A stretch of 64,000 bases of DNA from Leptolyngbya sp. FACHB-261 (lineage in GTDB: Bacteria; Cyanobacteriota; Cyanobacteriia; FACHB-261). This document shows positions 55,343 through 64,000 of the stretch, piece by piece (positions within the stretch are counted from its first letter, which is position 1; each line of letters starts with the position of its first letter). Below the pieces are notes generated by a model. The model was given only the letters and a program-made list of their open reading frames with translations, was not told where the DNA came from and searched no databases. Both the position numbers and the translations under genes were made by a program. The DNA is taken from assembly GCF_014696065.1 (NCBI RefSeq), contig NZ_JACJPL010000031.1, positions 1-64,000 of the forward strand, given 5' to 3'.

Positions 55343-55720
55343 TTAAGGCTTCGCTTCTGGATAACCCGCCTCGCGCCAACCCCGCATCCCAGCATCCATT
55401 GAGATGACCTGGGTGTAGCCCATTTTTTGTAAAGCATCGGCAGCTAGAGCGGAGCGGAAGCCACCCCCACAGTAGAGCACAATCTGGCTGTCTTTATCAG
55501 GAATAGCTGCCTCGATATCACGCTCAATGACCCCCTTACCCAAATGGTTGGCACCAGGGATATGACCTGATTGCCACTCCGACTCTTCGCGGACATCCAC
55601 CAAGTGGAATGGGTCGCCCTGGAGCTGACGCTCGCGGATCTGCTGAATGCTGCATTCCTGAATCCGGCTTTTAGCATCTTCAACCAGGGCCAGGAAGGCG
55701 GGAGAGTGTTGGGGGGCCAT
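55343..55720 (-). CDS. Rhodanese-domain sulfurtransferase
   Basis: A 125-residue single rhodanese domain. The active-site loop is VLYCGGGFRSALAA, with Cys84, and the CH2 motifs FHLVDVREESEWQSGHI are clear. It carries a persulfide on Cys84 for sulfur transfer or cyanide detoxification. It leads cysA and may form one transcript with it. Confidence 0.92.
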   Translation of the reverse strand: MAPQHSPAFLALVEDAKSRIQECSIQQIRERQLQGDPFHLVDVREESEWQSGHIPGANHLGKGVIERDIEAAIPDKDSQIVLYCGGGFRSALAADALQKMGYTQVISMDAGMRGWREAGYPEAKP

Positions 55721-56224
55721 AGATAACTGAATTGAAATGACTGAACTGAGATGACTGAACTCAATGAATGAGCTCCATCTCGCTGCAATACTCTAGATCC
55801 TACCGAGATTAAGCCTGATTTAACGACGAACGCACAGTCAGAAGTTGGTCCTTGAGCTAGATCTTCTCGGTTGCCATTAGTGGTTGCCGTCAGCATAGAG
55901 ATTACACAGCCCAGAGACTACACACCCATGCCACAAGCCCAGCATAGTAATGCAACAGGCAAACCTTAGGCTCTAATGAATAGCGAATGAGGCTTTCCCT
56001 AATGACAGACACTCGCCTGGTTTTTGAGCAACCGTAATTTTCTAACTGCAATTTTTGCCTGGAGGAGGATCGGACAAGATATCTGGCCTCAAAGGCTGAG
56101 GAGGATATTCGAGTTCGTTATGTTAATTCACAATTGCGAGCTTTGAACCTCTGGCCTGAACCTCCGTCCCGAACCTCCAGTCAGTAACCGATAGTGTTCT
56201 TTATTAGACGGCGTACCCGAATCT
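55721..56224. other. Region between the rhodanese gene and the decayed mprF locus
   Basis: No gene is supported. Short direct repeats occur: ATGACTGAACT twice at about 55737 and 55751, and GAACCTCC-like units three times at 56144-56180. An AGGAGGAT and a second GAGGAGGAT occur near 56060 and 56098. Nothing resembles an RNA gene. Confidence 0.45.
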
Positions 56225-57597
56225 ATGTTGACACCGCGTACTCGCCTTGGGCTCCGGCTAACAGCTCTGTTAACTGGCTTAGTGGGTGTGGTCAATCTAT
56301 TCTCGGCAGCGACCCCCAACCTACATAACCGAAGCGAGTGGCTAAGGGAATTTCTGCCATTCGAGGTGCGAGCCGGTGGACACTTGTTTGCGGCGATTAC
56401 TGGCTTTGTATTGCTAACCTTAGCGACTAATATTCTGCGGCGCAAACGAGTTGCTTGGTGGCTAGCGGTTGTGCTGCTCGTCGTCTCAATCGTTAGCCAC
56501 TTACTCAAAGGACTGGATTACGAGGAAAGTCTGCTCTCTACGGTACTCCTGATTCAACTGCTGCTCCTGCGCCAGGTCTTTACCGCTCGCTCCGACCGCC
56601 CCTCAGTTGCGCAGGGCATCCGAACCGTAATCGGAGCCTTGCTGTTTACCTTAGCCTACGGAACAGCCGGTTTTTATTTTCTAGATAACCATTACAAAGT
56701 CAATTTCGGTCTGCAAGCAGCTATCGTTCAAACAATAGCAATGTTCTTCACTGATGATAGTGGTGGGCTTGTACCGACGACACGTTTTGGGCAGTTTTTT
56801 GCTGATTCTATCTACGCGATCGGTGGCGTAACGTTCCTCTATGTGCTGGTTATGTTATTGCGCCCGGTGCTTTGGCGTGATGTCGTCAGTCTAGGGGAAA
56901 GACAACAAGCCCAAGCAATTGTGGAGCAGTCTAGGCCTTCTTCCTTAGCCCGTATGACTCTATTTGAAGATAAGACTTATTATTTCAGCCCAGCGGGCCA
57001 CAGCCTGATTGCTTATGTTCCGAAAGGGCGTGGTGCCATTGCTTTAGGTGATCCCATTGGCCCTGAAGAAGATCGCCGAGAAACGATTATTGGCTTTCAA
57101 CAGTTTTGTGAGCGCAACGATTGGTACCCTGCGTTTTATCAGACTCTACCTGATGATTTGGACCTATACCGAGAGTTAGGCTTCCAAACTCTTCAGATTG
57201 GGGAAGAAGCGGTTGTTAACCTCAAAGAGTTTACTTTAGAGGGCAAAGCAGGCAAGGGTTTAAGAACCCCTTTAAATCGACTTAAGAAACTAGGTCATGA
57301 GATTAAATTTCATGAGCCACCGATCTCAGATGCGCTGTTATCACGGCTAAGTTTAGAGGGATTGGTAACACGAAGGAAGCCCCCCAAGTTGAAAGAGTCC
57401 TAAAATATCTCTATGAACATTTAAACCGGTTCTACAATTTCAAAGGGCTACATGCCTTTAAAGAAAAATTTCATCCCCAATGGCAGCCTCGCTATCTCGT
57501 TTATCCTAGCCTGGTTGCGTTACCAGATGTCGTGGTTGGGCTGGTGCGGGCTGATTCAGGCGATCGGCTACTTGATTACTTTAAACCAGGCTCCTAA
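56225..57597 (+). pseudogene. Decayed phosphatidylglycerol lysyltransferase (MprF-like, DUF2156)
   Basis: The first frame (56225-57403) has about six membrane helices, then a DUF2156 catalytic domain start (GRGAIALGDPIGPEEDRRE, GKGLRTPLNRLKKLGHEIKF). It breaks after LLSRLSLEG. A second frame, offset by one, carries GIGNTKEAPQVERVLKYLY and HLNRFYNFKGLHAFKEKFHP to the TAA at 57595-57597, the normal end of the domain. About 90 residues of the catalytic core are missing at the junction, and the frame is shifted; the simplest history is an in-frame deletion plus loss of one G in the run at 57358-57360. The product cannot be active. The intact gene would add lysine to phosphatidylglycerol. Confidence 0.85.
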
Positions 57598-57600
57598 CCA

Positions 57601-57861
57601 ATGATCACCTAGCGCCGAGCTGTACTCATTGGGCTGATTGTTTTGTTTGGTGTGCTGCTCGCCAGTCATTTCGTTGATGAACTGGAGTTGCTAAATACTT
57701 TACAGCACGGTGAACCCGTCTGGGTTCTGTTAGCTCTGGTGTTGCAGTTATTGTGGTTGCTCAATCAGACGGCTTTGTATCAAGCTATATATGCCTGGCT
57801 AGACTTGCCAGGACGACTATCGCGCCCAAGCAAAAAGTCTCGGCTCGAGGTCAAAACTTAA
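57601..57861 (+). pseudogene. Remnant of a lysyl-PG synthase membrane-domain gene
   Basis: An ATG at 57601 opens MIT followed by a TAG in codon 4, then RRAVLIGLIVLFGVLLASHF and ELELLNTLQHGEPVWVLLAL and further helices until a stop at 57861. The pattern resembles the N-terminal part of the LPG_synthase_TM (UPF0104) family, whose members are about 300 residues. Both the early stop and the truncation suggest a dead gene, the partner of the broken mprF-like gene 3 bases upstream. Confidence 0.6.
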
Positions 57862-58080
57862 ATAGTACTAAACTAAAATAGCTGGGCAATTCCTTACCAA
57901 GACATTTCTAAAACATCACTAAGATCTCTGGCTGTCTGATAACTAGCGCATCTTAGGTTTAGTTCTTAAGGAGTTATGCCGAGCCTACCGATTGGTTCAA
58001 TTCTAACAAGAGCAATGCCCTGTCTACGCTGCAACAGCTCTATGCAAGCGAAACCAGGATTAATTTAATAATGCTGCTGA

Positions 58081-58902
58081 CTAAACTTTGACAACCGACT
58101 GAACTACCTCAGCAATCGCCTGATTAATGATTTCGGGCTGCTCAGCCATTACTAAATGTCCAGCATTAGCAACATTGAGATGTTTACCCTGGGGAAATAG
58201 CGAAGCTAAACTTGCTCCCATTGCGGGCATAAACATTGGATCTTGATCACCACTAATCACTAAAACGGGCACCTGAGAATTGAGTGGCTCTAGATGACGT
58301 CTAAAAAAGTTGTAACCCCAAAAAATCTGTAGTGCTGTATAAGGCGCACGCTGGGTAGGAAGTGGACTCTCGGCAAAAAAACGCTCCATCACGCTGTGGT
58401 GATAAGGGCTAGACAGACGATTGGTCAGCTTTTGCACACTTGGCAGGTAATAAAGATACCGACCGCCCCAAGCTAGAAATTTTATTAGCGGTACCTCCCA
58501 CCAAGGATCGAGGTCATGGGTACCGCCACCAATCACAATCAAAGCGCTCACACTGTGGCGATGTGCCCACTCCAGACCTAGAGGCACGCCATAGCTATGG
58601 CAACAGAGAACCGGGGCCCGAATGTCAAAGCGCTGTAGGAGGAGGCTCAGGTCCCGCTGGTGCCGTCCTAGGGAATAGCGGCGGTAGGCACTGGACTGGC
58701 CGTGTCCTGCTAGGTCGTAAGCCAGAGCTTCCCAGCCCTGGGCTTGGGCAAACTCGTATTGAGAGCGCCAGTTGAAGCGGTTGCCCAGCCCTCCATGCAG
58801 AAAAACAAGTGCTGGAGAGCAGCCTGGACTGTGGCTAACCTGAAGGACCACGCCCTGACGCAGCTGAACTGCTTGACCAGCTAAGGCATCACTTAACATC
58901 AT
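58081..58902 (-). CDS. Alpha/beta hydrolase
   Basis: A 273-residue hydrolase. The oxyanion region is VFLHGGLGNRFNW, the nucleophile elbow is CCHSYGVP (Ser in HSYG), an Asp is in SGDQDPMFMPAM and the catalytic His in VANAGHLVMAEQP. No signal peptide. Substrate unknown; the cap region is short. The start at 58902 has GGAGGCAGGAA upstream (two adjacent ATGs). Confidence 0.88.
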   Translation of the reverse strand: MMLSDALAGQAVQLRQGVVLQVSHSPGCSPALVFLHGGLGNRFNWRSQYEFAQAQGWEALAYDLAGHGQSSAYRRYSLGRHQRDLSLLLQRFDIRAPVLCCHSYGVPLGLEWAHRHSVSALIVIGGGTHDLDPWWEVPLIKFLAWGGRYLYYLPSVQKLTNRLSSPYHHSVMERFFAESPLPTQRAPYTALQIFWGYNFFRRHLEPLNSQVPVLVISGDQDPMFMPAMGASLASLFPQGKHLNVANAGHLVMAEQPEIINQAIAEVVQSVVKV

Positions 58903-58984
58903 TTCCTGCCTCCTACAGCGGTTGCAGAATCCCCGTAACAGCTAGAAACAAAACCTGGAGACTATTGGCAGAGGCTGTTAGAAA

Positions 58985-60226
58985 CTATTGTTCAAGCTGA
59001 TGAGGAAAGGCCCCAGGCCGCACACCTAAATTGAGCGTTTGACCGTTGCGCCGCAGCTCCATCTGTAGGTTACCGCCTACAGAACTGGCCTCAACCTGCT
59101 GTTGCACAGCATCAGCGTCCGCGACACTTTGACCGTTGATCTTTTGAATGACATCTCCTGCCCGCAAGCCAGCTTTTGCCGCCGGTGAACCAGGGGCAAC
59201 CCGCACAACTAGAATGCCCTGGTCTTCTTCAACCGTAATGGCACTGTTGGGGTCGCTGTTGAGGTTCTCTTTAACTTCAGGGGTAAGCGCCAACATCTGA
59301 ATACCCAGATAGGGATGTTCAACTTTGCCCTTGGCAATCAGTTGCTCGGCAATTTGCTCAGCTTTAGCAATCGGAATTGCAAAGCCTAAGCCTTGAGCCC
59401 CCCTGATAATTGCCGTGTTCATGCCAATCACTTCGCCCTGTGCGTTCAGCAAGGGACCACCCGAGTTGCCAGGGTTAATTGCGGCATCGGTCTGAATAAA
59501 GTTCACTCGCTTATCGCTGATGCCAACCTGGTTGCTGGAGCGACCGGTAGCGCTGATGATGCCAGTGGTAACCGTATTGTCTAAGCCTAGTGGATTACCA
59601 ATGGCAATGGCCCATTCCCCTGGTCGTAATTGCTCAGAGCGGCCCAGGCTAACACTTGGCAAATTGTTGGCCTGAATCTTGACCACCGCAACATCGGTGA
59701 CCGGATCTTTGCCTAGGACTGTGCCTTTGAAGCGACGCCCATCTTTCAAAGTCACCATAACTGTGTCAGCACGATCGACCACATGGGCATTGGTCAAAAT
59801 GGTGCCATCCGAGTGGGTAATGAAACCTGAGCCAGTTCCCCGCTCAACCTGTCGGGACGGCTGTTCTGACCCATTCGATCCAAAAAACTGTCTAAAAGGG
59901 TCATTGAAAGCACTAGGTCCCTGGCTTTCTACAGTGCGAGCAGAATCAATACGCACCACAGCTGGTCCCACCTTCTCAACAGCTGCGACTACAAAATTGG
60001 AGTCTGCAGTCAGCGGCAGGGCAGCACGCTGGGCCACTGGTGTGGGTGCCTGGGAGAGCTGAGAAATGGGAGCTGAGGCTGGCTCTGAATTCTGGAGCAG
60101 CAAGCGATCACCGATTAGTGCTGCTCCTGCACCAACCACAAGCATTGATAGACAAATCGTTGATTGCTTCCAGGGAAACTTGCGTTCAACGTCGTTCACT
60201 TCACGACTAGGCTGAATGGTTTTCAT
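58985..60226 (-). CDS. HtrA/Deg-family serine protease
   Basis: A 413-residue protease for damaged envelope or thylakoid-lumen proteins. It has an N-terminal membrane anchor or signal ([17 protein letters not shown]), the catalytic triad His148 (LTNAHVV), Asp178 (VTDVAVV) and Ser255 (NPGNSGGPL), and one PDZ domain ([20 protein letters not shown]). The form resembles HhoA/HhoB/HtrA of Synechocystis. Length is typical. Confidence 0.94.
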   Translation of the reverse strand: MKTIQPSREVNDVERKFPWKQSTICLSMLVVGAGAALIGDRLLLQNSEPASAPISQLSQAPTPVAQRAALPLTADSNFVVAAVEKVGPAVVRIDSARTVESQGPSAFNDPFRQFFGSNGSEQPSRQVERGTGSGFITHSDGTILTNAHVVDRADTVMVTLKDGRRFKGTVLGKDPVTDVAVVKIQANNLPSVSLGRSEQLRPGEWAIAIGNPLGLDNTVTTGIISATGRSSNQVGISDKRVNFIQTDAAINPGNSGGPLLNAQGEVIGMNTAIIRGAQGLGFAIPIAKAEQIAEQLIAKGKVEHPYLGIQMLALTPEVKENLNSDPNSAITVEEDQGILVVRVAPGSPAAKAGLRAGDVIQKINGQSVADADAVQQQVEASSVGGNLQMELRRNGQTLNLGVRPGAFPHQLEQ

Positions 60227-60400
60227 AAGCGATTGAATTCAGTTGCAGGCTAACAGTTCTTAATTTAAGTAGGGGGTATGACACCAATGTGACAAGGCGA
60301 GCTCAAGCCCATGGAGATTCATAGGCCGAGTCGCTAGCATATTCAAGCTGGTTGTAGCACTGAGATTAGCGCTGAGCTTTAGATCGCGATTAACTTGCTT

Positions 60401-61318
60401 ATGCCCTTGCCGATTATCTATCACACGGACTACGTTGCCGCTCTACCAGCAGGCCATCGCTTTCCGATGACAAAATTTCGCTTGCTTTATGAGTTGCTTC
60501 TAGCCGATGGTGTGGCTCAGAGCAATCAGTTTTGGCAGCCGGAGCGAGCTTCTCAAGCCTGGTTAGAGCAAGTTCACGCAGCAGATTACGTGCAGGCATT
60601 TTGTGAAGGCAGCCTCGACCCTAAAGCTCAACGCCGGATTGGGTTGCCCTGGAGCCCGGCCTTAGTTCAGCGAACCTGCATTGCGGTAGGCGGAACGGTG
60701 CTGACGGCTCAGTTGGCTCTGGCTCACGGCTTGGCTTGCAATACAGCGGGCGGCACCCATCATGCCTTTCCCAGCTACGGCTCGGGCTTTTGCATTTTTA
60801 ACGACTTGGCCGTGGCGACGCGGGTTCTACAAGCGCTGGGCTTAGTGCAACGGGTGCTGATTGTCGACCTCGATGTGCACCAGGGGGACGGCACCGCCTT
60901 CATTTTTCAAGATGACCCCACTGTGTTTACCTTCTCAATGCACTGTCAGGTTAATTTTCCGGGTACGAAGCAGCAAAGCAGTCTAGACGTCCCTCTGCCG
61001 GAAGGGCTGGAGGATGATGCCTACCTGCAGACCCTGGCTGCCTACTTGCCTGATTTACTGTCAGAGTTCAAGCCTGATCTGGTGCTTTACGATGCTGGCG
61101 TCGATCCCCATATTGGTGACCGATTGGGCAAATTAGCTTTGACCGATAGCGGCATTTTTCGTCGAGATATGCAGGTCTTGAGCACCTGTATTGGTCAGGG
61201 ATACCCAGTTGCTAGTGTGATTGGCGGTGGCTACGCCGATGACCTTAGGTCTCTGGCCTACCGTCATTCGCTGCTCCACCGCGCGGCGGCTGAAGTGTAC
61301 TGCCAGCGCCGGCTTTAG
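60401..61318 (+). CDS. Histone-deacetylase-like (acetylpolyamine amidohydrolase) protein
   Basis: A 305-residue zinc hydrolase of the HDAC superfamily. NTAGGTHHAFPSYGSG holds the active-site His pair, VDLDVHQGDGTAFIF gives the metal Asp/His, and LYDAGVDPH the second Asp. In bacteria such proteins deacetylate polyamines, proteins or small amides; the substrate here is open. The ATG at 60401 is used; a TTG lies two codons upstream. Confidence 0.92.
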   Translation: MPLPIIYHTDYVAALPAGHRFPMTKFRLLYELLLADGVAQSNQFWQPERASQAWLEQVHAADYVQAFCEGSLDPKAQRRIGLPWSPALVQRTCIAVGGTVLTAQLALAHGLACNTAGGTHHAFPSYGSGFCIFNDLAVATRVLQALGLVQRVLIVDLDVHQGDGTAFIFQDDPTVFTFSMHCQVNFPGTKQQSSLDVPLPEGLEDDAYLQTLAAYLPDLLSEFKPDLVLYDAGVDPHIGDRLGKLALTDSGIFRRDMQVLSTCIGQGYPVASVIGGGYADDLRSLAYRHSLLHRAAAEVYCQRRL

Positions 61319-61342
61319 AGGTTTAGTCGTAACTTACAGTCT

Positions 61343-62524
61343 TTACCCTTGACACTCTACGCTGGCCGCCAAGGGCAAGGTCAGCCAAAAAGTGGCCCCA
61401 GCCCCAGGACGACTGATCGCACCGACCTGCCCGCCGTGGGCAGTCACAATTTGGCGGCAGAGGTAAAGGCCCAAACCGAGCCCCAGGGAGCGCCGAGCTT
61501 GGGAGCCTCGCACATATAAATCAAATAGAGTCTGACACTGTTGGGGATCAAGACCAATGCCACTATCCTCAATTGTGCAGCGAATGCAATTGTCCTCAAG
61601 GCTTGCGTTGAGCTTGATTTGCAAACCCGGCGGATTGTGCTTTAAGGCGTTAGTGATTAAATTCTCAAACACTCGCCAAAGCTGAGTAGGGTCGGCCTCA
61701 ATTGGCGGTAGATCGTCAGGAGTCGAATTGATCAGAGTTGCCTGGTTTTGAACCAACAGAGGTTCTAAATCAGCCACCAGGGTTTGCAGCAGTGAGCTGA
61801 GCTGCACCTGGGTACAGTGAAGCACAACCCCTTGCACATCGTTCGCATGCGCTTCCAGCAGGGAGTTAATCAGGTGCAACTGTCGCTCGCTGCCCTGGAT
61901 CATCCGCTCTAAAACTGACCGGCGCACTGGAATTAGGTCTTGGTCTAGCGGATTGGCCTCTGCTTTCGCACCACGCTTGAGCAGATTTTTTAACACCATC
62001 AAGGTTCCAGTCACTGGATTGCGCAGATCGTGGGAAACCGCATGCAGCAAAACCCGTAACGCTTCCTCTATGCGCTTACGCTCGTTAATTTCCTGCTGTA
62101 GCGAATCATTATTTGCCTGAAGGCATTGCTTCAAGTTTTCAATCGTTATATGTGTGTTAATCCGAGCTAAGACTTCCTCATGTTCAATGGGTTTAGTAAC
62201 ATAATCAACAGCGCCTACTTCAAAGCCTTTCACCTTGTCCATAGTTTGAGATAGGGCCGTCATGAAAATGATCGGAATATCTCGGGTTGAATCACTGGCT
62301 TTGAGCCGACGGCAAGTCTCAAAACCGTCGATACCCGGCATAATCACATCTAACAGAATGATGTCAGGTTTGACATAACTGATCTGCTCAATAGCGCTCT
62401 CGCCGTCTTGAGCCACCAGAATCTTAAAACCAGAATCACTTAAAAAATCGAAAAGCACTCCTAAATTTGTCGAGTTGTCATCGACAATCAGGATAATGCT
62501 TTTATCGTCAGCTACGTTGCTCAT
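61343..62524 (-). CDS. Response regulator-histidine kinase hybrid
   Basis: A 393-residue protein with a receiver domain first (DDNSTNLGVL, phospho-Asp in IILLDVIMPGIDG, Lys in VTKPIEHEE), then a short coiled coil, a HisKA domain (LLHAVSHDLRNPVTGTLMVL) and an ATPase domain (ENLITNALKH, IEDSGIGLDPQQC, GLGLGLYLCRQIV). Such receivers can control the attached kinase. Its start overlaps the upstream kinase gene's stop by 4 bases (ATGA), so the two are translated together. Confidence 0.93.
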   Translation of the reverse strand: MSNVADDKSIILIVDDNSTNLGVLFDFLSDSGFKILVAQDGESAIEQISYVKPDIILLDVIMPGIDGFETCRRLKASDSTRDIPIIFMTALSQTMDKVKGFEVGAVDYVTKPIEHEEVLARINTHITIENLKQCLQANNDSLQQEINERKRIEEALRVLLHAVSHDLRNPVTGTLMVLKNLLKRGAKAEANPLDQDLIPVRRSVLERMIQGSERQLHLINSLLEAHANDVQGVVLHCTQVQLSSLLQTLVADLEPLLVQNQATLINSTPDDLPPIEADPTQLWRVFENLITNALKHNPPGLQIKLNASLEDNCIRCTIEDSGIGLDPQQCQTLFDLYVRGSQARRSLGLGLGLYLCRQIVTAHGGQVGAISRPGAGATFWLTLPLAASVECQG

Positions 62525-64000
62525 TCTCCAACCGTTGAATATTTCTTGATAAATTCTTGGATTTTCTTGATTTGAAAGCTCTTAGCTAACTGACGTAACT
62601 CCGTTGCAAAAGGCGCCAAGCCAGCGTCAAGTTGCTCAAGTTGGTCAACTTGCTCCAGAATGCCCCGAATATCGCCGATCATTGCTAGGCTCAGCAAAGT
62701 GGCCGTAGTTTCCGGAGAAGGGGCAACCCATAGTCCAGCCTCAGCCACCGCTTTATCCTGAGACGGCTCCACATCATAGTTCCACTTCAGATTCAAATGG
62801 AATTGCAAACGCTCTAGCAGTTCATCTGTGCGGACTGGTTTGGGAATAAAATCATTGCAACCCGCTTCTAAACTGCTCTGCTGGTCGTAGTCAAAGGCAC
62901 TGGCAGACGTGGCAATCACAACCACTGTTTTAAAATCATCAGAGCTGCGTAACTGTTTGGTTGCCTCCAATCCGTTCATGCTTGGCATAATCAGATCCAT
63001 CAAAATGACGTCAGGCTTAAACACTGCTGCCTTAGTCAAGCAATCATGGCCGTCACTGGCCTCTTCTACCGCAAAACCCAAAGGTGTGAGAAAGTTAACT
63101 AGAACTGAGCGGTTCTCCCACTTATCATCAACTACCAGAATCTTGCGTTGGGGACCTTGAAATCCGATGATATTTGGCTCACGGTTGGCGGCAGTTGCGG
63201 ACCAATCAGCCACCTCTGGCAACTCTAGTTCTAGCCAAAACAAACTGCCCTGGCCTAAGTTACTCTTGACCTTAAGCTCACCTCCCATCATCTCAACTAA
63301 TTTTTTGCTAATTGGTAGACCTAGCCCCGTTCCCTCCGTTAAATGGCGCTGTTCACCCACCTGCTGGAAAGGTAGAAAGATTTCCGTCAGTTTGTCAGGG
63401 GCGATGCCAATGCCCGTATCTTCAACTTGAAAGCGAAGCTTGCTACCGTGATACCCCACTTTGAAGGCAACTCCCCCCTGATTTGTAAACTTAACAGCGT
63501 TACCAATCAGATTAATTAAAATCTGCCGCAAGCGCTGTTCATCACCCCGCACTGCCATTGGTAAAGGCGACAACACCTCATAGAGAAAACTAATACCTTT
63601 TTGTTCGGCTCGAACCCGGAAAATAGCAGCAATGCCTTGCAAAAATTCGCGAAAAGCAAACTCGCTCAGATGGAGTTCCATTCTCCGGGCTTCGATTTTG
63701 GAGAGGTCCAAAATATCGTTAATCAATACCAACAGGTGCTCCCCACACTGCTGAATAATGCCTAAGCCATCCTGCTGACGAGGCGTTAAGTTTCGCTCCC
63801 GTTTGAGAATTTGGGCGTAACCTAAAATGCCGTTAAGCGGGGTTCTCAGTTCATGGCTCATGTTGGCTAGAAATTCACTCTTGGCTCGATTAGCAGCCTC
63901 CGCAGTTTCCTTCGCTTGTTGCAGGGCCTCTTCGGCCTGCTGGCGCTCCGTAATCTCGACTTGCAGCTGTTGGTTAGACTCCCAGATTACAGCCGTACGA
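62521..64000 (-). CDS. Hybrid sensor histidine kinase, 5' part outside window
   Basis: The frame is open to the right edge, so the N-terminal sensor part is missing. Seen from the edge are a coiled coil ([18 protein letters not shown]), HisKA with [17 protein letters not shown], an ATPase domain ([40 protein letters not shown]), a receiver domain with [13 protein letters not shown], and a C-terminal helical tail lacking a clear phosphotransfer His. It probably passes phosphate to the downstream receiver-kinase at 61343, with which it overlaps by 4 bases. Signal unknown. Confidence 0.92.
   Translation of the reverse strand, partial: RTAVIWESNQQLQVEITERQQAEEALQQAKETAEAANRAKSEFLANMSHELRTPLNGILGYAQILKRERNLTPRQQDGLGIIQQCGEHLLVLINDILDLSKIEARRMELHLSEFAFREFLQGIAAIFRVRAEQKGISFLYEVLSPLPMAVRGDEQRLRQILINLIGNAVKFTNQGGVAFKVGYHGSKLRFQVEDTGIGIAPDKLTEIFLPFQQVGEQRHLTEGTGLGLPISKKLVEMMGGELKVKSNLGQGSLFWLELELPEVADWSATAANREPNIIGFQGPQRKILVVDDKWENRSVLVNFLTPLGFAVEEASDGHDCLTKAAVFKPDVILMDLIMPSMNGLEATKQLRSSDDFKTVVVIATSASAFDYDQQSSLEAGCNDFIPKPVRTDELLERLQFHLNLKWNYDVEPSQDKAVAEAGLWVAPSPETTATLLSLAMIGDIRGILEQVDQLEQLDAGLAPFATELRQLAKSFQIKKIQEFIKKYSTVGE

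Overview
The window is chromosomal DNA from a cyanobacterium. It carries psbZ, a one-helix high-light-inducible protein, a CpcT/CpeT-family protein, a cytochrome b6-like protein, sucrose synthase, a DesC-type desaturase, the group 1 sigma factor, NtcA-type promoters and several protein families known mainly from cyanobacteria (DUF1815, DUF2854, Tab2/Atab2, NarM). Nothing in it fixes the genus. The HIP1 octamer GCGATCGC was seen only three times, so this is not a strongly HIP1-rich genome.

Layout. 1-2173: the 3' end of a transposase gene, then a 29-repeat CRISPR array whose first repeat starts 7 bases after the transposase stop. No cas gene is visible. 2242-14712: a nitrate assimilation island read on the minus strand, in the order nirA (copy B), nrtA, nrtB, nrtC, nrtD, narB, then a second nirA (copy A) with its own promoter, then narM. 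A HEAT-repeat gene diverges from it. 16-27.5 kb: sucrose synthase, metK, DUF1815, an M61 peptidase, a phytase-like esterase, a membrane GTPase, a cytochrome b6-like protein, and tRNA-Leu(UAG), tRNA-Ala(GGC) and tRNA-Gly(GCC). 27.5-43.9 kb: psbZ-ribH, a DHH-CBS-nucleotidyltransferase fusion, an RRM protein, glutamate dehydrogenase, a PMT-type glycosyltransferase, an HLIP, sigA, DUF2854, an oxidoreductase/methionine-gamma-lyase-like pair, desC, trmD and a TetR regulator. 44-64 kb: pmbA-Tab2, a lone ureE, an exported CpcT-like protein, DUF2062, a polysaccharide deacetylase, a membrane-fusion protein, lipA, a response regulator, a second phytase-like protein, rhodanese-cysA, a decayed lysyl-phosphatidylglycerol synthesis locus, an HtrA/Deg protease, a deacetylase-like protein, and a pair of hybrid two-component proteins that runs off the right edge.

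How the genes work together. The nitrate island is the clearest system: nitrate is captured by NrtA, imported by NrtB with NrtC/NrtD, reduced by NarB (with NarM in support) and then by NirA to ammonium. An exact NtcA-activated promoter (GTA-N8-TAC, 22 bases, TAN3T) precedes the operon. The extra nirA has a weaker site at exactly the same geometry, so the two nitrite reductases may respond differently to nitrogen. A perfect GTA-N8-TAC also lies upstream of glutamate dehydrogenase.

Most unusual points: a CRISPR array cut from its leader by a transposase-bearing element, the duplicated nirA, a b6-like cytochrome lacking one heme ligand, a CpcT-like protein with a signal peptide, a probable minus-strand small RNA next to gdhA, and the eroded lysyl-PG synthase pair. 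I did not find a clearly new multi-gene system; these are the leads closest to one.
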